64,000 nucleotides of DNA, taken from positions 2,308,501 to 2,372,500 of the forward strand of contig JAQISU010000167.1 in the NCBI GenBank assembly GCA_029339505.1, given 5' to 3'. Below the pieces are notes generated by a model. It was not told the DNA's origin. It ran no database searches and was given only the letters and a program-made list of their open reading frames with translations. This document shows, in pieces, positions 59,041 through 64,000 of this stretch; positions within the stretch are counted from its first letter, which is position 1, and each line of letters starts with the position of its first letter. The DNA comes from Unio delphinus (taxonomy: Eukaryota > Mollusca > Bivalvia > Unionida > Unionidae). The translations under genes and the position numbers were made by a program.

Positions 59041-60540
59041 CCCTTACTTGACATACTTTCCAAAGAAAAAGTCATGTGTGAACTGATGACTTATCATTAC
59101 CAGTGAGAACAAATAGGTTAATAATACAGTATATAGAAATATTTGCAAATTTTTTCCTGAATACTCCGAGAAGTGATTATCCCACTCAATGTCGAACTAT
59201 CTTAACCACCTCGCGTATTTCAATTTTACAGCACATAAACTACTCTTCTGAAGGCGTTGTTAAATAATACCAGTTTTCACTTTGGATTATGGGGATATTA
59301 CTTCGCACGCGCGTGCGTGTGTATACCGTTTTGGCAATTATGATGGTGAAATTAGTACATCAGTATTAGGTTTTGGTAAATCGTGACGATACTGACTGAT
59401 AATCTTACAAATACTGTTCAAACGCAAATGAACGTGTCTGAAAGACACTTGTATCAACAGTATATATATATATATATATATACATATAGTTGTTATTTCT
59501 GGCAAATAATGTGCACAAAATGGCGATCTGATCGTTACAAAATGGTCTTCATGTGCAGTATTATTCAATAACTCAGAACACACATTGGAAATGGCATAAA
59601 AAAGTCTTTCCTAGTAAGCAGAGGTGTACTGTTAAATAAAAGAAAAGTAATGAAAATCAACAAAGTTGCGAGGGAACGCATGTTATTGTCATGCGGGAGG
59701 GGGGACAATGGCGAGCGCAAGAAAAGTACGGGAATGCCCATGAAAGATAAAGGGAGCGACGTTCCTACAACACTACACCCAGTAAGTTTTAAAAGTACGT
59801 GAAGTATCACAGTTTCGTTGTTAATGTATCAGGTAGGCTATGGAACTCAAATACTTGTCGAACTGGGCGACGAAGCTAACAATTGACAATAATTAGACCG
59901 ATATTCGTCAGGGTATAGTGCATAGTGCAAAGGTCGAGATAGGTCTGGAATAATTAAACCTATATCTGTCTAAAATTAGTGCATAGTGCAACTGTCAAGA
60001 TGCGTCTGCAATAATACACATATATCTGTTTGAAGACAGTGCATAAGTTGAAAAAGTGGGATACCCTACGGGTAATGGGATAATGCAATATAGATCCCCC
60101 CCCCGGAAACATTGTTGTATAGGGATAATATATATGGAATGTGTTAGATGACGTCACCGTACTTGACATTGGCAACAATGTGGCAAGGAGATGATCTTAA
60201 GTGGCCAAACAGCAAACAGTGACATGGATAGTAGGTAAGTTCAGCAAGTTCAACGAGCGGCGGGTTAGGGGGTGGCAAGTGAATTCAGCTAGTTCATAAA
60301 CTATACCAATAAAACAACACTTAGCGGTACTGGCAGGATATAGACACAGACATATAAAACATATGCAACGCTTAATCTATAAAATCGAATTTAGGCAAAG
60401 AGAATAAAAGTCTTTTCAAGGCATATGTGATATGTGTGGCCCTAAAAAGGGCCTTTGGTTTTCTTCTTCTTGTTATTTTAGTTACTTCTTTTCCTCCAGC
60501 AACTTCTTATTCGTTCTTCTACTGTCTTAACAAACCCCAC
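59041..60540. other. Non-coding spacer
   Basis: Contains a short (AT)n tract near 59460-59480 and a CCCCCCCCC run near 60097. A phrase like CTGTYTRAARWYAGTGCATA recurs at about 59907, 59965 and 60030, a weak local repeat of about 60 bp. No supported gene. Confidence 0.45.
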
Positions 60541-60544
60541 TTCT

Positions 60545-60990
60545 ACTATCCACACACGGGAAGAAGAAGAAAAAAAACCCACCCATATATACTATCCACA
60601 CAAACATAAGCGCACGCATACAAACACCCACCCTATTATCCACACAACACCCATCTTACTATCCACACAAACGTACGTACATGCATACAACCCCAAATAT
60701 ACCTTTCACACATTGGAAGAGGAGGAAAAACAAACCACAAATATACTATCCCTCAAATAAACACCAAATATACCATCAACACAAACGTACGGACACAATT
60801 ATAAACACACATTCAAATATCCACACAAGCGTAGGCGCATGCATATAATGCACAAATACACACACCACACAGAGGGAGAAGAAAACTAAAACACACACTG
60901 TACTAGCCATCATAATACACTCTACTAACCACAGAAATCCCAAATGTAGGATCCACACACGGGAATAATAAGAAGATACAAAACCAAAAT
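60545..60990. repeat. Irregular CA-rich repeat
   Basis: The phrase ACTATCCACACAAACGTAC and variants recur about eight times, mixed with CACACGGGAAGAAGA-like blocks. Spacing varies, so it is a degenerate array and not a clean minisatellite. Confidence 0.65.
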
Positions 60991-61010
60991 ATTCTATCCA
61001 CACAACGTAT

Positions 61011-61012
<2 letters not shown>

Positions 61013-61056
<44 letters not shown>

Positions 61057-61057
61057 A

Positions 61058-61112
<55 letters not shown>
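61013..61112. repeat. Compound microsatellite (CT)n(CA)n
   Basis: About 40 bp of CT followed, after TTTCACT, by about 55 bp of CA repeats. Confidence 0.98.
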
Positions 61113-61116
<4 letters not shown>

Positions 61117-61206
61117 GCACAATAACATCAGCAAAGGAATTAGTGTTAATATGCACACTTGCTCCAAATTCAAACGAATTGGCAATCGAATTAGTATTTA
61201 ATTTCT

Positions 61207-61420
61207 GAAGCATTGTGGTAGCCGGTCTAGGATTGCGTCTCCATCTGGCGGAAGGTATGCTTCTTTGGAAACAGGAGAAATCTTTTGTGTCCACACGGCA
61301 GTCGACAAAACATCCGGTTCCTGTTGTTGTTGCTGCTTCTGCTGTTGCTGCTCCTCTCTATCCGCTTCTGAAGTAAGCACATCTTCGTCCACGCTTTTTT
61401 GTCGTTTTTCGATTTCCTAT
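61207..61420 (-). CDS. Possible exon or ORF with a Gln-rich tract, unrecognised
   Basis: A minus-strand frame runs from about 61420 (just after an acceptor-like GACTTTTCAG) to a stop near 61200. It reads KRQKSVDEDVLTSEADREEQ, then a Gln/Lys run encoded by CAG/CAA mixtures, then LSTAVWTQKISPVSKEAYLP and a short tail. An alternative frame over the same bases is also open but Ser/Asn/Arg-rich and less protein-like. It lies downstream, on the same strand, of the broken coding region at 62290-63230 and may belong to it. No family is recognised. Confidence 0.35.
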
Positions 61421-61589
61421 CTGAAAAGTCTTATACCACTTTCAACATTCTGACATCCTTCATCCCTTCATGTATCAGTATAAATGTAACAGTATCAGGC
61501 CTTGCCTGACACGGTGTAAATTAGTGTAAGCTTCCTTCAGCTTGGCTTTTCTTGAACACATCTTCGTAGAGGATGAGTCAACAATAAAT

Positions 61590-61590
61590 G

Positions 61591-61661
<71 letters not shown>

Positions 61662-61688
61662 GTCTTGGACCATAATCGGCCCTAGCGA
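61590..61688. repeat. (AG)n microsatellite with the same 28-bp tag as in gag
   Basis: About 68 bp of AG repeats joined to GGTGTCTTGGACCATAATCG followed by GCCCTAGCGA. It equals the tag at 48337-48364 except for a 2-bp insertion. Confidence 0.85.
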
Positions 61689-62280
61689 CCTGGATGGTAG
61701 GCTAAATACACGAGTTGGATTAGTACCCAGCACGGACTCTTTGTATTATATAGTTTAATATCGATATAAAACTGCCAGGTGTCACCCAATGCAATATTAG
61801 ACGCCAGTTGTGATTGGTCAACGACTATGACGTCACATCAGGTCACCTGCATTATGGCGAATGAAGATTTGTTTCACATCTCCGCCCATGTAAGGTGTCT
61901 GAAAGTGGAAAAGGAGGAGAGAAACCCAACATGGTAGGCGCCATCGTGCAGTGTTCTGAAAGGCCAGTCTGTACGTTAATCAAATTTAGTCAAATTATTC
62001 TAATGGACGATAATAAACCAATATTGTGTAAGCCATATGTGCAACTGAGTCAAATCTTACTAAGTCAGTTACATTCCATATCACTTAAGAGATCCAATAT
62101 TACAGTACTAGTACATTGTGTACATCATTGTAAGGCCATAGCAATTTCAATTTACTAAATATCTAAGCGACATAAAAGGGTTTAGTCACTTTTAGGTAAA
62201 ATTGGTTTTAATTTTGAGGCGGCGGTCGAAATGATCAAGTCAGTTGTAGTGGTCTGACCGAACTGGGAACCCGAGCCAAA
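61689..62280. other. Non-coding spacer
   Basis: No recognised gene or repeat. A short plus-strand open frame at 61895-62158 has no supporting signals. Confidence 0.4.
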
Positions 62281-62289
62281 ATGATTCCC

Positions 62290-63230
62290 TTAAATAGGAG
62301 GCACCTTTTGGAGCCCTAAAACTGGCTTTTTTGTGCAGGTTACGATAACGTTCCACGGCATTCTTCAGCCTCCTTGAATTTAGCCTCTCTCCATTTTTCC
62401 TGTCTGACGGTGTCTAGAAATAAAGTAGTCATGTAGCTTGGACACGTATCTGACGGCTTTTGCTGTCAGGTGGGTGGGGTAATCCTGGAAGGCACTGAGA
62501 GAGAATTCTTATCCAGTAGAGCCATTGTACGGGTATGGGAATGTAGGTGTCAAAGGATCTGTAGGTCAGGTATTTTACTGCATTGACGAAATGTCTCGCC
62601 TTTTTCTTTACATCGTCAATAGCAGGGCTTAGCCCCATATCCCTGTATTGTTCTTCTACTTGTGGGTCGATAGCTTCCTCTGCTTCTTCTTCCTCTACAA
62701 TTTCCTCGATTTTTTCGCTACTAGAGGAAGAAATTTCTAGATCCACAGCTAGCGTGTTAGCGTCCTCACAATTTGCATCCTGCCTTTGTGTTGTTATTGT
62801 TGTTTTTATTCCGCTAACTGGGGCGGTTTTTCTCACAACTCTCTCTAATGTAACGAGTAATTGTTGGACCAAACTGCGATCCGGCGATTCTTCAGTAGCC
62901 AACTGCATAGAGACGGACCCAGTGGTTGAATTTGCATCAACTTGTTCTGCTGCTGATTAGTAATGGGCGTAGTATGCTGACTACTGGCTGGCTGGGTCTG
63001 ATTCTTCTGCTGCCGCTGTCTGCCTCCTCTATATCTTTTGGGCCTTGAGTTTCCAGTATTTTCTTTGTCTAGGTCGTTGTTTGCCCAGAAGTTCTTTTCT
63101 ACTGTGCTTTTAAACTCCATCCAGAGGCAACTAAGAAGCCAATGCTTGGGCAGGAATAATTTTCGTGGCTAGCTCTATCTGTAGTCTGACTTTCCTCTTT
63201 GTTCGCTGCCCACTATGGTCAGACTGAGAG
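62290..63230 (-). pseudogene. Broken coding region, basic then acidic, unrecognised
   Basis: On the minus strand several frames in series look protein-coding. About 63210-63130 is basic (RKVRLQIELATKIIP). 63120-62960 has KRYRGGRQRQQKNQTQ, an RGG-like, Gln-rich segment. 62960-62429 has LLVTLERVVRK, an acidic run (SSSSEKIEEIVEEEEAEEAI) and then VKKKARHFVNAVKYLTYRSF. Shorter pieces continue to about 62290 (RQEKWREAKFKEAEE). At least three frameshifts or stops separate them. The charge layout would fit a nucleic-acid-binding gag-like or structural protein of a mobile element or virus-like element, but I recognise no domain. A host gene with introns is less likely, because the breaks lack splice sites. 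Confidence 0.45.
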
Positions 63231-64000
63231 AGAATTTTAAATTGATGACCCATTCACTCAGAGGGTTAATATTATCTGATTAATATCCTAACAGCGGGTT
63301 TGTTTCATTAATCGTGGGGACGGAATGGTGTCATGTCCCCACGCCTTATGTGGGATAAAGCGCACTAAAGACTGACTCGCTTTATGTGGTTTAAGCGCCG
63401 ACGCAATATAAAACATTGTTACGTTTATTTGTTGGGTCGGTATGCTATGATAGTTGATTTTAGAGTGAGGGATAGTGAGAAATCAATGAACATGTATAAA
63501 GAAAAGAAAACAAATGACAGGCACATTTCTCAAAACAGAACATTTGTTTATTCAAACAACAAACAACCAGCAGTTAACAATAAAACAACCATTTTTGACA
63601 AGGTTGACAACGTTGTGAAGTGAAGTGAGACTCCACTGACAGAAGTCATTGGGCAATTGATGTACACTATGTTTTCTAGTTAACGACAAAAAATAACCAT
63701 AATGGTCACAAAACCATCGATCTAATTTGTCATCGTTTCTGGAAGAGGTAAAATAAAAATAAGTCACCAAATATTTTAAAGAATATCCAAGACTGCATTG
63801 ATGAAGAAAATACACACAATAACGGCCACACACTATGGAATATGTGCCTTTTAAGTTCACATTATTGAATCGTGTCGTCTGAGCATTCTTCTCATAAAGT
63901 CTATGTTGTAGTCTTTTAAAGGTGGCAATCCACACGAATAAAAAAAATTCCACAGAAACTTCTTTAGGAAAGGAGACGGCTACCCAGTGGATTCATTGGA
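63231..64000. other. Non-coding end of window
   Basis: AT-rich sequence with no supported exon, RNA gene or repeat. A local phrase with AAGCGC occurs twice near 63358-63400. Confidence 0.45.

Overview
This is a eukaryotic nuclear window, AT-rich, intron-rich and repeat-laden. Short exons with ordinary splice sites, tRNA-headed SINEs, Polinton-type elements and many minisatellites point to an animal. The two SINE bodies resemble families I associate with molluscs, so a mollusc (probably a bivalve) is my best guess; that is inference. Very little of the window is host coding sequence. I see one convincing two-exon stretch of a multi-Kazal protease-inhibitor gene (26574-27218, minus) and the Ser-rich last exon of an unrecognised gene (11089-11421, plus), with a possible 47-nt exon upstream.

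Layout. 1-25.7 kb: an intron-like or intergenic landscape with many tandem arrays (units of about 65, 54, 31, 68, 21, 41, 44, 32, 31, 22 and 37 bp). It also holds a dead 1.8-kb pogo/Tigger-like DNA transposon with terminal inverted repeats and TA duplications (8007-9819), three members of a pogo-type MITE family, a SINE, and old diverged interspersed repeats. 26.3-27.2 kb: the Kazal exons. 28.7-34.9 kb: a TIR-bounded relic of a Polinton (Maverick)-type virus-like element, with capsid-type, PLA2-type and packaging-ATPase remains, invaded by a SINE. 36.4-40.3 kb: four further tandem arrays, including 26 copies of a 48-bp unit. 41.7-52.8 kb: a second Polinton-type relic, split by a 6.7-kb Ty3/gypsy-clade LTR retrotransposon on the minus strand whose pol order is PR-IN-RT-RH. 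That is the copia-like order known for Gmr1-type elements. 52.8-61.7 kb: diverged repeats, a SINE inserted with a clear target duplication into a 38-bp minisatellite, and microsatellites. 61.2-63.2 kb: fragments of a broken minus-strand coding region that I cannot identify.

How the parts relate. The mobile elements form layers. Polinton-type DNA was inserted first and decayed. Later a SINE entered one copy and the Gmr1-like retrotransposon the other. Microsatellite tracts later appeared inside the retrotransposon gag and a helicase-like fragment. All mobile-element genes are broken by frameshifts or stops, so I expect no autonomous activity here. The long open frames over tandem arrays are artefacts of unit lengths divisible by three.
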